A stretch of 64,000 bases of DNA from Siphonodentalium dalli (GCA_032622095.1 CP136069.1:71323319-71387318); one strand, 5' to 3'. Counted from the stretch's first letter, positions 11,601 to 22,436 are shown. Made by a program: numbers and translations. Notes: generated from the sequence alone by a model not told the origin.

Positions 11601-12302
11601 ATGCAGGACAATTCATTTTGGTGTAAACTGTACCACATTTTCCACAGGTGTAGTTATTATCAGACATAGCACCTTTCACCGTCTCTGATTTTGGCTGCCA
11701 TCTGCTCTTCTTTCCAAGACGTGTCGATTTAACTGTTTCAACCAGTTTATCCTCATCTTTGAACGTTTGTAGTTGTGCGTGTGTCATTTCCGCAGCACGA
11801 CAAATGTCCATTGCTCTGACAAGTGTTAAGTCCTTATCACGCAGCATTCTTTCACGTAAAGAATCAGAATCAATGCCACACACGATGCGGTCTTTAATGA
11901 GACTATCTTTAAGGTCCCCAAATTCACAGGTCTGACTTTTGGTATGTAGTTCCGTGACATAGTGGTAGTGTCCCCTGATCTCTGGTTGCAAGTAAAAAAG
12001 CAGTGCCGCTCATATGTCAAGTTCTTCTGCGGCGCACAGAATGCCTCGAATTTTCTTATTAGCAGGTCAAAGTCATTCGAGTCCTCTCTTGCAGCATACG
12101 AAACGTTGTTGTATACTTCAAGTGCATCCTCTCCAATCATATTCAGGAAGGTCATCACTGGAACAGGTGCTTGTTTTCTTTCAAGTCCAGATGCTCCTGA
12201 AAAGATTGCCCATTGCTGTTTCCATCGTCGTCAGTGATCAGAAACATTGCCTGTTAACTTATGTGGCGCTGGGGCCCTGAGCTGGTCCATATATTTGGCC
12301 AT
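11585..12302 (-). pseudogene. Ty3/gypsy gag (decayed)
   Basis: The minus-strand ATG at 12300-12302 opens 'MAKYMDQLRAPAP', then a TGA replaces what is normally a Trp codon in '..H*RRWKQQW' near 12240. A frameshift near 11985 joins 'ERHCFF' to 'EIRGHYHYVTELH...CEFGDLKDSLIKDRIV', a typical Mag-type capsid/nucleocapsid segment. The end carries a zinc-knuckle-like 'CGKCGTVYTKMNCPAYGKSC'; a second knuckle is disrupted at the gag-pol junction. It would package RNA if intact. Confidence 0.82.
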
Positions 12303-12322
12303 AGCTGTAGCTCCAGTCCTAT

Positions 12323-12335
12323 ACTTCTGACACCA
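12323..12335 (-). promoter_or_regulatory. Primer binding site (tRNA-Leu type)
   Basis: Directly after the 5' LTR the minus strand reads TGGTGTCAGAAGT. This complements CCA plus the acceptor end of animal tRNA-Leu(CAG), which ends ...ACTTCTGACA-CCA. Thirteen bases match before divergence. Confidence 0.85.
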
Positions 12336-12525
12336 TGTTAAATCATAAGATGCAAGATGTGTTCTTGTGCTATTGAGGTTTTAATATAACTGAACTATAG
12401 AGAAGGAAGCAGAATGATATATACAAAGTATGTGATGCTTATCTATAATTGAGTACGACATTTGTATAAGGCACTAACTTCTATAATATTGAGTTCGTGT
12501 GAATATGAACTATCTATATATAACA
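12336..12525 (-). repeat. 5' LTR of Ty3/gypsy element
   Basis: About 190 bp and the partner of 8176-8362; on the minus strand it starts TGTTATATATAG and ends TTTAACA. It differs by scattered substitutions and a 3-bp indel near 12448, so the insertion is not recent. Confidence 0.9.
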
Positions 12526-12639
12526 ATTGTGATCTTAAAGATGCATTTATGGCTCCAGGCTAATATTTACGAAACCTAATTTGTAATCTCTGATTCTAGT
12601 GTATGAAATAACATATCTTAGAACAAGTGCTATTAAAAA

Positions 12640-13240
12640 TAGGCTAATTTGTTTTATATTTAATTGTATATGCATATATGTAATATAGTGTCGATGACTT
12701 AAAGGGACGCCAAGCATTTATTTAAATTTAGTTAATTTTTCAATAACAAAAATGAAGTCTATGTCGTAATTAGTTTTCAACATTTTTGAAAAAAATACAG
12801 AGCAGAAAAACGATATTAAGTTATATTTTGTTTGCTGTTGTTGTTGTAACTGGAGGTCAGAATTGCTTGATTGATTGGGATTGTAATGTCGCTTGCAGCA
12901 ACTACGGCCATATCACAACCTTGACAGTATTAGTGATCGATTGAAATCCTCACACTTACGGATAATCTAACAATTATAAACACGCTATTTGGTTTTATAT
13001 TTAATTGTATATACACATATTTCATATAGTGTCGATAATTTAAAGGGACGCCAAACATTATTTATTTAAATTTAGTTTATTTTTCAATAACAAAAATGAA
13101 GTTTAGTTTATATGTCATAATTAACTGTTATTGTTGTTGTAACTGGAGGTCTGTATTGATTATTGATTGTGGTTTTAATGTCGCTTTCAGCAACTAAGGC
13201 CACGACATTACCAGTTTAGTGATCGAGGAAATCCTCAGTG
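12640..13240. repeat. Direct duplication of a ~300-bp repeat
   Basis: 12645-12960 and 12980-13240 share in order 'ttttatatttaattgtatat', 'aaagggacgccaa', 'ttcaataacaaaaatgaag', 'tgttgttgtaactggaggtc', 'aatgtcgct' and 'agtgatcga'. The same 'ttgttgtaact' block recurs at 27345 and 37408. Non-coding dispersed repeat. Confidence 0.7.
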
Positions 13241-13254
13241 ATTTCAATGGCTTA

Positions 13255-13390
13255 TAAACTCGTCGACCATGTGCGACAGACCACTGGCGAGTGAAACATG
13301 TGGATTTGAACCCTCATTGCCAGCGCTGGAGGGCGAGATGGCTTGGAGTTGTACTCCTAACCGACTGAGCCACCGATGCACCCTTGGCGG
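13255..13390 (-). repeat. tRNA-derived SINE
   Basis: On the minus strand, 'GGTGGCTCAGTCGGTTAGGA' resembles a tRNA A box and 'GGGTTCAAATCC' is a good B box about 45 bp later. The spacing and the lack of a closable acceptor stem argue for a SINE or tRNA-like pseudogene rather than a working tRNA. Confidence 0.6.
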
Positions 13391-13413
13391 TCTGGGACCA
13401 TGGATGCATCTTA

Positions 13414-13808
13414 CAGCCTGTTCTCCCGAAAAACCGCACATTATCTGCTTGCAAATAATTTGTTTTATATAGATAATCTGCTTAGAATCGTCTCAATTTG
13501 AGTCGATAATGTGCCGAAAATGAGAGCATTTTAGTCACATTATAGAATCATAATGAGGCGATTCTAAGCAGATCATGTGCGGACAATGACACAAATAAAC
13601 CAACACACGACTTTTAAGGTGTACGCAGTTTAACATGTGTTTTCACTGCGGCCCGTGCCATACAACGAAATAACGGCTAAGACTCCATTATCTGCTTATT
13701 TCATAATAAAATAATAACATATGTACATATTTCACTTTATAGGTCGATAATATGTACATATTTCACTTTATAGGTCGATAATATGCGTATTTGTGAGAGG
13801 ATATGTTG
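13414..13808 (+). mobile_element. TIR family H, copy 1
   Basis: It starts CAGCCTGTTCTCCCG and ends with the complement of CAACATATCCTC, an imperfect TIR. The inside has 'cattatctgctt', 'cgattctaagcagat' and 'cactgcggcccg', shared with copies at 16139, 17779 and 29098. This copy has an internal 35-bp direct duplication (about 13721-13788). No ORF. Confidence 0.75.
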
Positions 13809-13962
13809 AAATGCCATAGTCAGGACCAAGAAACAGTTAGATAAAAGCTATTGAAGCGAAGCAACTGCGTGCAAAAGCAGACCATTCGCCTGACAACAAG
13901 CTCACATTTGACTGATTTAAAAACACAAGTAAGCCCATGTCAGTATTATTTTATTACGCTTT

Positions 13963-14047
13963 TGTATATAAGATGGTGTATGTACATCCAACCGAAAGCC
14001 ATTGACTGGAGGTAGCGTATGTACCATGGTGCCCGACACTATATATG
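13963..14047 (+). repeat. Solo arm of palindrome family
   Basis: The block from 'gtatataagatggtgtatg' to 'cccgacactatat' is a near copy of the left arm of the palindrome at 14390-14562. Confidence 0.7.
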
Positions 14048-14154
14048 CTATGAATTTGGATAGTCACTGTAAGCTAGTGTTTCGTGTCTATTTTTATTCG
14101 CCGACTACTCATCAGGGACAGGCGATTTAATTAGATAAGTTGACATTTTATATG

Positions 14155-14322
14155 TCTGTTAACATGTATTCCATGTGTATATAGTTTGGGCCACGTCATG
14201 TGGTATTGTTGTATTTGCACATTTCATGCAATCATTCTGTTAACATGTATTCCATGTGTATATAGTTTTTGCCACGTCATGTGGGATTGTTGGATTTGCA
14301 ATTTTCATGCAATCATTCTGTT
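14155..14322 (+). repeat. 80-bp direct tandem duplication
   Basis: Two copies of a unit starting 'tgttaacatgtattccatgt' and ending 'catgcaatcattc', with a few substitutions (about 14157-14238 and 14239-14320). Confidence 0.8.
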
Positions 14323-14389
14323 GGATGGTTTGTAGTTTGTAGTTTCAACCTCTCCGTGTTCGTTGCCGATGTGAAGACTGCATGTCGGT

Positions 14390-14562
14390 TTTGTATATAA
14401 GATGGTGTATGTACATCCAACCGAAAGCCATTGACTGGAGGTAGCGTATGTACCATGGTGCCCGACACTATATATAGCATATAGTGTCGGGCACCATGGA
14501 ACATACGCTACCGCCAGTCGTTGGCTTTCGGTTGGATGTACATACACCATCTTATATACAAA
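14390..14562. repeat. Long palindrome (about 85-bp arms)
   Basis: The left arm from 'ttgtatataagatggtg' to 'cccgacactatata' is followed almost directly by its complement 'tatagtgtcgggcaccatgg' ... 'caccatcttatatacaa'. Loop of only a few bases with a few arm mismatches. It would fold as one hairpin; probably a foldback MITE. Confidence 0.85.
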
Positions 14563-14999
14563 CCTAAATCGACTTACCAGATGTATGATCTTTATAGTGT
14601 GTTTCACCGCGGCCCGCTCCATAAAACGGAATAATGGGTATAAGTCCATTATGGGCTTATTTCATAATCAACTAAGTCCAATAAGAACCTATGCGAATAT
14701 CTGGGTCCGATATGAACCTATTTGCACGAGGATATGTTGGCATAAAGCAGATAGCGAATAAGTTTAAACAATGAGATATGTGCAAATAAAATCACACAAG
14801 AGAACATGCTTCCATTTATAGTCAGCAATATGTATTCAAGACTAGTGTGCAAACATATAATGAAAAACATAAAAATTACATTGGAGTTTATAATCAATTT
14901 CGAATAATGAAATTCAATTTACCATAGCTTCACATCGGAACAATATAAAGTAGCTTCTAATGCCCGCGGAAATTTGTGTATGACTTCCGAGAGAGTGTG

Positions 15000-15855
15000 T
15001 CAGTGTAAGAATACGATAACTTCTAGTATATATTCATCAGATATAAAATACAGATCACCAACCCATGCCGGCAAATTGACCGAAAGAGATTGTTTTGTGA
15101 ATAATGAATGAGTTCTAAAAGTCAAGTTCGTGTCTAACGTGTCAAACTGATCAGTCCGATCCCTCCATGTTCTCAGTCGCCAAAGCGACCTCCGTACGAG
15201 CGAATTGCAAAAAAACAAACCTATATAGCAAGACATGATCCAGCACACTGGCATATATTTTATTAGGAGTTATCTCATAAGTGCCGACATCGCCTCACCG
15301 AATTCCACTGAAACTCTCATGTATGCACATAAACTGCACATGGATATTGTGTGAGAGCATAAACGCCTCCCCAATTCAAACGAAACACTCCCATATACGC
15401 GAAGAAATACTGGGCGAAAAAAATCGACCTAATAATAAAACCCACCAAACTTGATTTTAGTAAAACCTGGGTAAGGGTGGTTTTACTTTGATGTTTTTTC
15501 AAAGTATATTCAAAAGTATATTTTCGAGACGAGACGTATGGTATACGGATAAATCAGACATAGATACTCGTCTCCTGGTCGTTATATCGCCCATTCACCA
15601 CAAACAATTAGCGATATTATCATAACTTTATCATGCCAATAAAACCTAGTTTTAATTGAGATCGAATTCCAAAAACTAAAACTGAGTTTATCACAAAACT
15701 GGGTTTAACTACACTAAAACCTAGTTTTAGTCCCGTAAAACCTAGTTTTATTACAATAAAACCAAGTTTTACTCCTACGAATACCTAGTTTAAACTAGAG
15801 TAAAACCAGGTCTAGAATAAAACCTAGTCTCAACAAGAGATGCCGATTCCGACAT
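15000..15855 (-). mobile_element. Foldback family B relative, truncated copy
   Basis: In minus sense it begins GTCGGAATCGGCATCTC at 15855, then a subterminal region dense in 'aaactaggttttact'-type repeats, then a segment closely matching (high 80s per cent by eye) 20100-20700 of the complete copy. The far inverted end and GC-rich arrays are missing, so it is truncated near 15000. An 84-codon frame at 15000-15254 is discussed separately. Confidence 0.7.
15060..15254 (-). other. Coding-like segment shared by the two family B copies
   Basis: The translation contains 'CNSLVRRSLWRLRTWRDRTD' and 'SLFTKQSLSVNL'; the copy at 20540-20697 has 'CNSLVRMSIWRLRAWRDRTD' and 'SLFTKRSLSVNL'. I do not recognise the domain. 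The frame is open in both copies, but nucleotide identity is also high, so protein constraint is not shown. It could be non-coding repeat. Confidence 0.3.
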
Positions 15856-16138
15856 TAAGGTTTATTGACACTGGGATCAAAGCTAAGAAGCAACGAATTA
15901 GGACATAGCCCCAGCTCTCCTATGTTCATTGCGTAGTTTTTTAGTTTGCGTTGCTAAACCAGCAGTCGCGTCCAATTAGTCTTCGAATTATTGTCGGGCC
16001 AAAGACTGATACATGTATGAGGTGCACATGGCGACCAGTTTAGCCACTGCATACAGCAGTCTTATTATACCTGACCACAGTGCAATAGGCGTGAACAGTA
16101 CTATATTCGAACATTCAACAATTTCGAAACGAAATTCA

Positions 16139-16501
16139 CAACAGATCCTAGCGCAAATACGCACACACTCGACATATTATGTGAAATATGTACGTAATAG
16201 TGATTATTTGATTCTGAATTAAGCAGATAATGGACTCGGGCATATCCGTTATAAAGTTTTACGGCGCGGGTCACAGTGAAAACACATGTTAAAGAGCACA
16301 CACCTGAACAATCATAAGTTGGCTTATTTTTGTCGATGTCCGCACATAATCTGCTTATAAAATCGCGTCATTATGAGTCGATAATGTGACTAAAACCATC
16401 TCATTTTCAGTACATTTTCGACTCGAAATGATGCGATTCTAAGCAGATTATAAACGAATATTATATGCAGATAATGTGCGGGTTTTTGGAGGAACAGGCT
16501 G
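16139..16501 (-). mobile_element. TIR family H, copy 2, with 7-bp target duplication
   Basis: Reversed copy of the 13414 family. It is flanked by AAATTCA at 16132-16138 and 16502-16508, an exact 7-bp duplication, so the boundaries are firm. Ends are CAACAGATCCTAG (left) and complement of CAGCCTGTTCC (right). 363 bp, no ORF. A 7-8 bp duplication and CA ends suggest hAT- or P-type mobilisation (inference). Confidence 0.85.
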
Positions 16502-16508
16502 AAATTCA

Positions 16509-17778
16509 AAGAAACATGAGACGACAGAAACAGAATCCCTGAATAAATAAAAATAAAAATTGCAAACACCAGAAGAATGACACAATACAAAATGAATATG
16601 AAAAAAAACTGGAGAAGCGTGACTATCCAATTGATTGAGCAAAGTCAATTCAACACCCGTGGTGAAGCGACACAGGGTCGAAATTCACCATGGTCCATGT
16701 GGTCGATGCCTCACACCATAAGCCCGTCCCAGTCCCACGGGATGTACCCCATGTCAAACAGGGTGTCACGTTATGGGGTTCTTACCCATTGAACTGAACC
16801 TACATATGTTTTCCACTCCGGGTCGGAGTGCATGGAGCTTCTATGAGGTATGTTTGCCCGTTATGTCTGTAACACCTGGTGCAATGCATGTATTTACTTA
16901 AGTAAAGTGTCCTTGTAGAGGCATTATATATTCATTGCCCTTCAGAGCTCCCGCAACCCCGAGCTTTACCAGACTGTTGCAGCAGAAATAATATAAGAAG
17001 ATAAACTTATCTCAGTCCTGAATATCTGTGACCGTGACCTAAACGTACTTTTAGGGGTGATTGAGTACGGAATTCAGCGCCGTCATACGGGTTGTACCTG
17101 ACATATCGCGCCGTCATACGGGCTGTACCTGACATATCGCGCTCTTCGCCATTGTTTGCTTGCGGAATTATGTCGGTCGTTTAATAAAACCTTCAAACCG
17201 ATAGCTTTCCTTAAGTAACCAAACACCATAATTTATTACGTGAAAACGTATGTTTGTGAAATATGGTACTCAAAGCTATATACACGAGTCACTCCAACTG
17301 TCAGTGGCAACAACGGAGGGTGATCTGATGGCAAAAGGAACATGTAAAGCGCGTAATTTAATGCGTTTCGCTCTGGTGGTAGAACTTTCTTAAATCCCAT
17401 AATCCCATGACATTTTTATATGCGAGTCGGTCGTCCCTTATCTCCAAATGTTAATGCGTTATTATCGTATGGCACGTGTATTATCTGTTAGTTAGCGTAG
17501 GGGTTGCGTGTTCGACGAACTAGTGGTTTTGGGTATCTGGTTGCATGTCGTGATAGATAACACACCACAAGAACCGCACAAAGAAAACAATAATGAAGGT
17601 TCAATGTATATGTGGGTTCGTTATATATTGCGGTCTGGAAATATGTGGCGGGTTTATTTGACAATCACCGCATATGGGGGAGCATCATCCGACTGGGCTC
17701 ATATTGGTCAAATTCGGTGACTGCCTGCTAATTGAAACAAATATGTGTAGGGATACGAATCAACCCTTTCTATATATA
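16509..17778. other. Gene-free stretch with 33-bp duplication
   Basis: No recognisable gene. 'cgccgtcatacgggytgtac' occurs twice in tandem, period about 33 bp, at 17078-17143. Small ORFs (for example 17508-17720) show no domain. Confidence 0.45.
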
Positions 17779-18140
17779 CAGCCTGTTCTCCCGAAAACCC
17801 GCACATTATCTTCTCATAATATAACTTGTTTAGGTAGATAATCTACTTAGAATCGCCTCATTTTGAATCGATAATTTGCTAAAAAATGAGTTTTGGTCTC
17901 ATTATCGACTCATAGTAAGGCGATTCTAAGCAGATAATGTACGGACAATGACACAAATAAGCCAACTCACGACTTTTCAGGCGGACGCTCTTTAACATGT
18001 GTGTTCACTGTGGCCCGCGCCATATAATGAAATAACGATTATGTCTCCATTATCTGCTTATATCAGAATCAAATAATCACATTATGTACCTTTTTCACAT
18101 TACAGGTCGATTATGTAGGTATTTACGCCAGGATGTGTTG
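17779..18140 (+). mobile_element. TIR family H, copy 3
   Basis: It starts CAGCCTGTTCTCCCG and ends 'ggatgtgttg'. Same order of internal blocks as the other copies, including 'acgctctttaacatgtg'. The flanks (atatata / ttctata) look like a decayed 7-bp duplication. No ORF. Confidence 0.8.
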
Positions 18141-18149
18141 TTCTATACC

Positions 18150-18490
18150 TCATGAGAGCTCGATAGCCGAACGGTTAGCGCGGTGTCAACACAGCAAACG
18201 AGTTCGCGCCCAGTCGCCCAGATGATGTCTCACACAGTAGTGGCTTGGCCGGATTGTACTGCGTGTGACTGCAGAGTCCTACGATGTTTAAATGTCGCGC
18301 AAAGTTGTGGCCCTTGAGCAAGGTCGCTCGTACTGCGACTGCTTCGTCGTACCCAGACGCGAAGTAGGTACCTGGCGTGTTGGGCAAGCATAAGTTTATG
18401 TGGAAAGGTGCACATGTGCGTGTGTATGTCTCGTCGCTCTAGTGAAGCGGCTGTAATATGGCAGCGCACATTACACTCGGCATTGCTCAA
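18150..18490 (+). repeat. tRNA-derived SINE with conserved body
   Basis: 'GATAGCCGAACGGTTAGCGC' matches a tRNA A box and 'GAGTTCGCGCCC' a B box about 30 bp later. The body has 'cccttgagcaaggt' and 'cccagacgcgaagtagg' then 'tacctggc', a pattern common in SINE bodies of marine invertebrates. Pol III promoter boxes are intact-looking. No clear 3' tail was identified. Confidence 0.65.
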
Positions 18491-19400
18491 CAACTGAGGT
18501 AATAATGTGCTGTCGTTTATAGAACTTATTTTCTGAACATGTCCCCCAATGAAATGAATATATTATTCCCATAACTGAGTTGTTATTTCGTAAAGAAAGG
18601 GTTAAGTGCAATCACTGTGTGTGTATTCTTTTATATAACAATATTTTGGGGGAAACATATGGAAAGTATACACAAAATATTGAGAATGTGACCGTATATA
18701 CAAGCGGACTTTCTGGTGCAATAATATCACAAATTTAGTCATAATTGTCACTATATTATAGCAATATCATCACCGCCATCATATGCTCGAAAATGATTGA
18801 CCGATCCGACTCAAATTTGGTATGTAGGGCTATACTACTTTGATACGGGGAACAATATGGGCCGGTCCAATTTCACGTGCGACCGTGTTCTTGACCTTGA
18901 ACTTCAACTCGCTCATATACGCTCATACAGGCATGTTTCTTGACTGACCGAACAATGTTTTTTCTTTCTCTTAATACTTTTCATCGTTGTTCCCTAAATA
19001 GCCCGGACGAAGTCGGACACATCAGCTAGTGATAACTATTCGTGGAACGTTTCAAATTAATTGACCAGGAATGAAGGAGTACAAGTTCGGACAAAATTAT
19101 GTTGCAAAAAAAAGAGTTAAAAAATTAGGGATAACTCGACTAACCGGATTACAGAGGCACGGGGATATGTCGTATGCTAGGATAATTTATTTGCAATACA
19201 TGTATACACATGTAATACTTTTGTTTTGTATATATATATATTACACATTTATGTTATGTACAGAACAATATCTGATAACAACGATTGCATAAATATATAG
19301 ACGGGAATGGTGGGGGGGGGGGGTCGACATTCGTACACAACTCACACACACCTTGCACACACATTGATATATTAATAACATTGTATGCGTACATGTATAC
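18491..19400. other. Gene-free stretch
   Basis: AT-rich, with (TA)n tracts at 19231-19240 and 19400-19415 and an 11-12-base G run at 19311-19322. No gene seen. Confidence 0.45.
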
Positions 19401-19478
19401 ATGTATATATATATATTTTTATGCCAGTTATATTCTGTCTCAAATTTGTTCATGAACTTTGGACTGGTTTGCCGAATG

Positions 19479-19931
19479 TCAGATTGTAAACTCGGACCAT
19501 TTACTATTCAAGATGATTATGTTGCCTGCTAAGTTATGTGTGTGCCCTGTTGTTTGTTGCATGGCTTTCATTAGGTCCCCCCACTCCAGTTGGAAATTGT
19601 TCAGATCGTCGGAGTTCAGTGCAATATATCGATACGCTTTATATCGTAATTCCAATTCTCGAATGAGTAATTTCAGAGAGAGTTCGTCGGGGTTAAATTT
19701 TGTTTTATACAGATAATATTTCAGAATTGATAGTATAAGAAAGTTTAATTTGTTGTTTTTATTGTGAGCACCAATCCCAAAAAGAATGTTTTTCCGAGAA
19801 AGCGAGATGCCCAGTTGATAGCGATCTAGCCAGGCCTGATATGAGTGGTATTTAGAAACGTTCTTACAAATGGACAGTCAAAGAAAATATGCGAAATTGA
19901 TTCATTTGCGACGTTGCATCTGAGACATAGA
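19479..19931 (-). pseudogene. LINE ORF2 C-terminus (3' piece)
   Basis: Open minus-strand frame ending at a TGA (19479-19481). It has the LINE C-terminal zinc-binding motif 'CLRCNVANESISHIFFDC' (C-x2-C-x7-H-x4-C), then 'KLNFLILSILKYYLYKTKF', a typical end for L1/Tx1-like ORF2. It joins in frame to 22437 once the 2.5-kb insert and one 3-bp duplicate are removed. Sequence below the stop leads into a TA/CA microsatellite at 19380-19420, which may be the insertion target or tail. Confidence 0.8.
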
Positions 19932-22436
19932 GGTCCGAATCGGCATCTCTGGTTTAGACTAGGTTTTATTCTAGACCAGGTTTAACTCCAGTTTAAACTA
20001 GGTTTAAGTAGGGTTTAAACTTGGTTTTACCGTAGTTAAACCAGGTTTATGGGAGTAAAACTGGGTTTTAGCGTACTTAAACCAAGTTTTGTGATAAACT
20101 CAGTTTAAGTTGAAACTAGGTTTTATTAACGTGATAAAGTTATGGTAATATTACTAATTGTTTGTGGTGAATTGGCTATATAATCATCAGTATAAGCTTA
20201 GGTATATATGATTTATACGTACCATACGTCTCGCCTCGAACATACACCTTTAAATATACTTTGAAAAAAATTCAAAGTTAAACCACCCTACCCCAGGTTT
20301 GACTAAAACCTAGCTTTTTGGGTTTAATTATTCGGCCGATATTTTTCGCCCAATGTTGATGTTGTTTCTTCGTGAATATGGGAGTGTTTATTTTGAATTG
20401 GGGGAGGCGTTTATGCGCGGCCGTTTGTCACTCAATGTAGATGCAGGAGAGTCTTAGTGGAATTCGGGGAGGCGATGTCGGTACTTATGAGATAAATTCT
20501 AACAAAATATGTGCCAGTGTGATGGATGATTTCTTGCTATATATGTTTGTTTGCAATTCGCTCGTTCGGATGTCGATTTGGCGGCTGAGGGCATGGCGGG
20601 ATCGGACTGATCAGATTACCACGTTAGACATGAACATGACTTTGGAAACTGATTCCTTATTCACAAAAAGGTCTCTTTCGGTCAATTTGACGCATGGGTT
20701 GGTGGCTCGCCCAAATACCCATCAGAGGCACCCAGCCTTCACCCGGGGGAGGGTAACGGCCACCCTGAGGGGGTGGAGTATGGACTATTTTGGAGAACTG
20801 TAAGGATTTCGGCCAATTTGATAGTATGGGTGGGTGGCTCGCCCCAAATAACCCATAGAAACACCCCACCCTCACATCCGGGGGGGGGGGGGGTACCACC
20901 GAGGGGGTGAACGTGGGATATGGACGATTTTCGAGACTGGTAAGAATTTCGGCCAATTGACGGCATGGATGGATGGCCCGCTCAAATGTCCCATAGAAAC
21001 AGCCCACCCCTGAATGCTGGGGGAACCACCCCAGGAGGTGAAAATGGGGTATGGACCATTTTCGATAACGGTAAGGATTTCGGTCAATTTGACGTCAGCA
21101 GTGTGGGAAGCCCGCTCCAGCTACCCCCTAGAAACACCCTCACCCGGAGGTATACCACCCGAGGGGGTGAAATGGGGTATGGACCATTTTCGAGAACGGT
21201 GGGTGGCACATCCCAAATGCCTCCCATAGAAACACCCCACCCCCACCCGGACCCTATTTTCACCCGCTCGGGTAGAACCACCCGTGGTAAGGGTGGGGGT
21301 GTTTCTATGACTATATTTGAGGGCGGGCCGCCCACCAATGACGTCATATTGGCCGAACTCCCTACCGTTCTCGATAACGGTCCATACCCCATTCTAAGGG
21401 GTATTTGGGGCGGGTCACATACACATGCCGTAATATTGACCAACAGAGGCATGTTTTTGCGAATAATGAATAAAATGCTCCATACCCCATTTTCACCCCA
21501 TCAGGGTGGTACCCTCCAGGGATGAGGGTAGGGTGTCTATATGGGATATTTGGAGCGGGCTACACACCCCTGTCGTCAAATTGGCCGAAATCCTTACCGT
21601 TCTCGAACATGATTCATATCCCATCTTCACCCCTCGGGTGGTAACCCACCCCACCCGCCCGGATGTGAGGGGTGGGGTGTTTATATGCGTTATTTGAGGT
21701 ACCCTTCCCCGGGGTGAGGGTTGGGGTGTTTCTATTCGGTATTTGGGCGTACCCAATGTCCACCTCCTCTGGCGGGACCCCTCCCTCCGGTGAGGGGTGG
21801 GTAGGGGTGGTTCTATGGTGTATTTTGATCGTGCCACCCACTCATGCTGCCAAATTAATTAGCCTAAATCCTTACCGTCCATACCCCTGTTATCCCGGGG
21901 TGAGGGTGATGTTTCTATCGGGTATTATGGGCGAGCCACCCTTTCATGCCGTCAAATTCGCCGAATTCCTTCCCGTTCTCAAAAATGGTCCATACCCCAT
22001 TTTCACCCGTCCGGATGGTACCCCCGGGGTGGTGGTGTTTCTATGGGGTATTTGTGGCGGGGCCCCACCCATGCCCTCAAGAGATATTTTTGAGTTCCAA
22101 AAGTCACGTTCGTCCATGATATTAGATAATATCTAACCGTTATACAACAGACCGTGCATTCGTCGTGATTTCTCAAAGCGCACGGGTTATTCCCCTGATT
22201 AGGAGATTATATAGCGACAACAGGTCGCGTGACCGGACTATGAATTGATAAGTAGCGATAATAAACAGAAAGACCACGCCTCCTATTCTTGCAATTGGAC
22301 AAGTGAGGCCCACAGGTAACGCAATCGACCAAATCTATGTCGTCCCAGCTGTGGAGAAAAACTTGGTTTTACTACTAAAACCCAGTTTAAACTGGTAGTT
22401 TAAACTAGGTCTAAACTGGAGATGCCGATTCGGACC
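19932..22436 (+). mobile_element. Foldback element B with 18-bp perfect TIR, complete
   Basis: Both ends carry GGTCCGAATCGGCATCTC as an exact 18-bp inverted repeat, with similarity continuing into 'agtttagacctag'. It is flanked by AGA (19929-19931 and 22437-22439). Removing element plus AGA restores the LINE codons S-D-G-L-C-L-R-C. Layout: subterminal 'aaactaggttta' repeats (19950-20340), coding-like segment (about 20540-20700), head-to-head GC-rich array (20690-22090), about 250 bp of unassigned sequence, and short right subterminal repeats (22360-22418). No transposase found, so presumably non-autonomous. The superfamily is unassigned. Confidence 0.88.
20690..22090. repeat. Head-to-head GC-rich array of ~100-130 bp units
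   Basis: Five units read forward (around 20698, 20827, 20966, 21098, 21200), each with 'ggcccgctcaaat..cccatagaaac' then 'ggggtatggaccattttcg' and 'aaggatttcggccaatttg'. About eight read in reverse (around 21298, 21398, 21530, 21677, 21726, 21808, 21908, 22036). The switch is near 21270, so the whole array can fold back. It is strikingly GC-rich against the AT-rich surroundings. Long ORFs across it are a by-product of few AT-rich stops. Confidence 0.85.

Larger units (their letters stand above)
8176..12525 (-). mobile_element. Ty3/gypsy LTR retrotransposon, Mag/SURL-like
   Basis: The 4.35-kb element runs LTR - primer site - gag - protease - RT - RNase H - integrase - polypurine tract - LTR, all on the minus strand, with no envelope gene. 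Domain order with integrase after RNase H is diagnostic of Ty3/gypsy. The Mag/SURL placement comes from gag style and the tRNA-Leu type primer site and is inference. Stops and frameshifts occur in gag, RT/RNase H and integrase. Flanking 5-mers (atctt left, attgt right) do not match, so no target duplication is visible. Confidence 0.9.

Noticed and set aside
8578-12280. Plus-strand ORFs of 60-104 codons
   Set aside because: They are antisense shadows of the Ty3/gypsy pol and gag frames on the minus strand.
8171-12530. Target-site duplication of the Ty3/gypsy element
   Set aside because: The flanking 5-mers atctt and attgt do not match; a 'gatctt' eight bases beyond the right LTR is not adjacent and is treated as chance.
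13255-13390. Functional tRNA gene on the minus strand
   Set aside because: A and B boxes are present but the spacing and missing acceptor pairing fit a SINE.
20657-22136. Many ORFs of 60-186 codons on both strands
   Set aside because: They lie in the GC-rich inverted array, where AT-rich stop codons are rare. Peptides are repeats of PPPRGGWV-like units.
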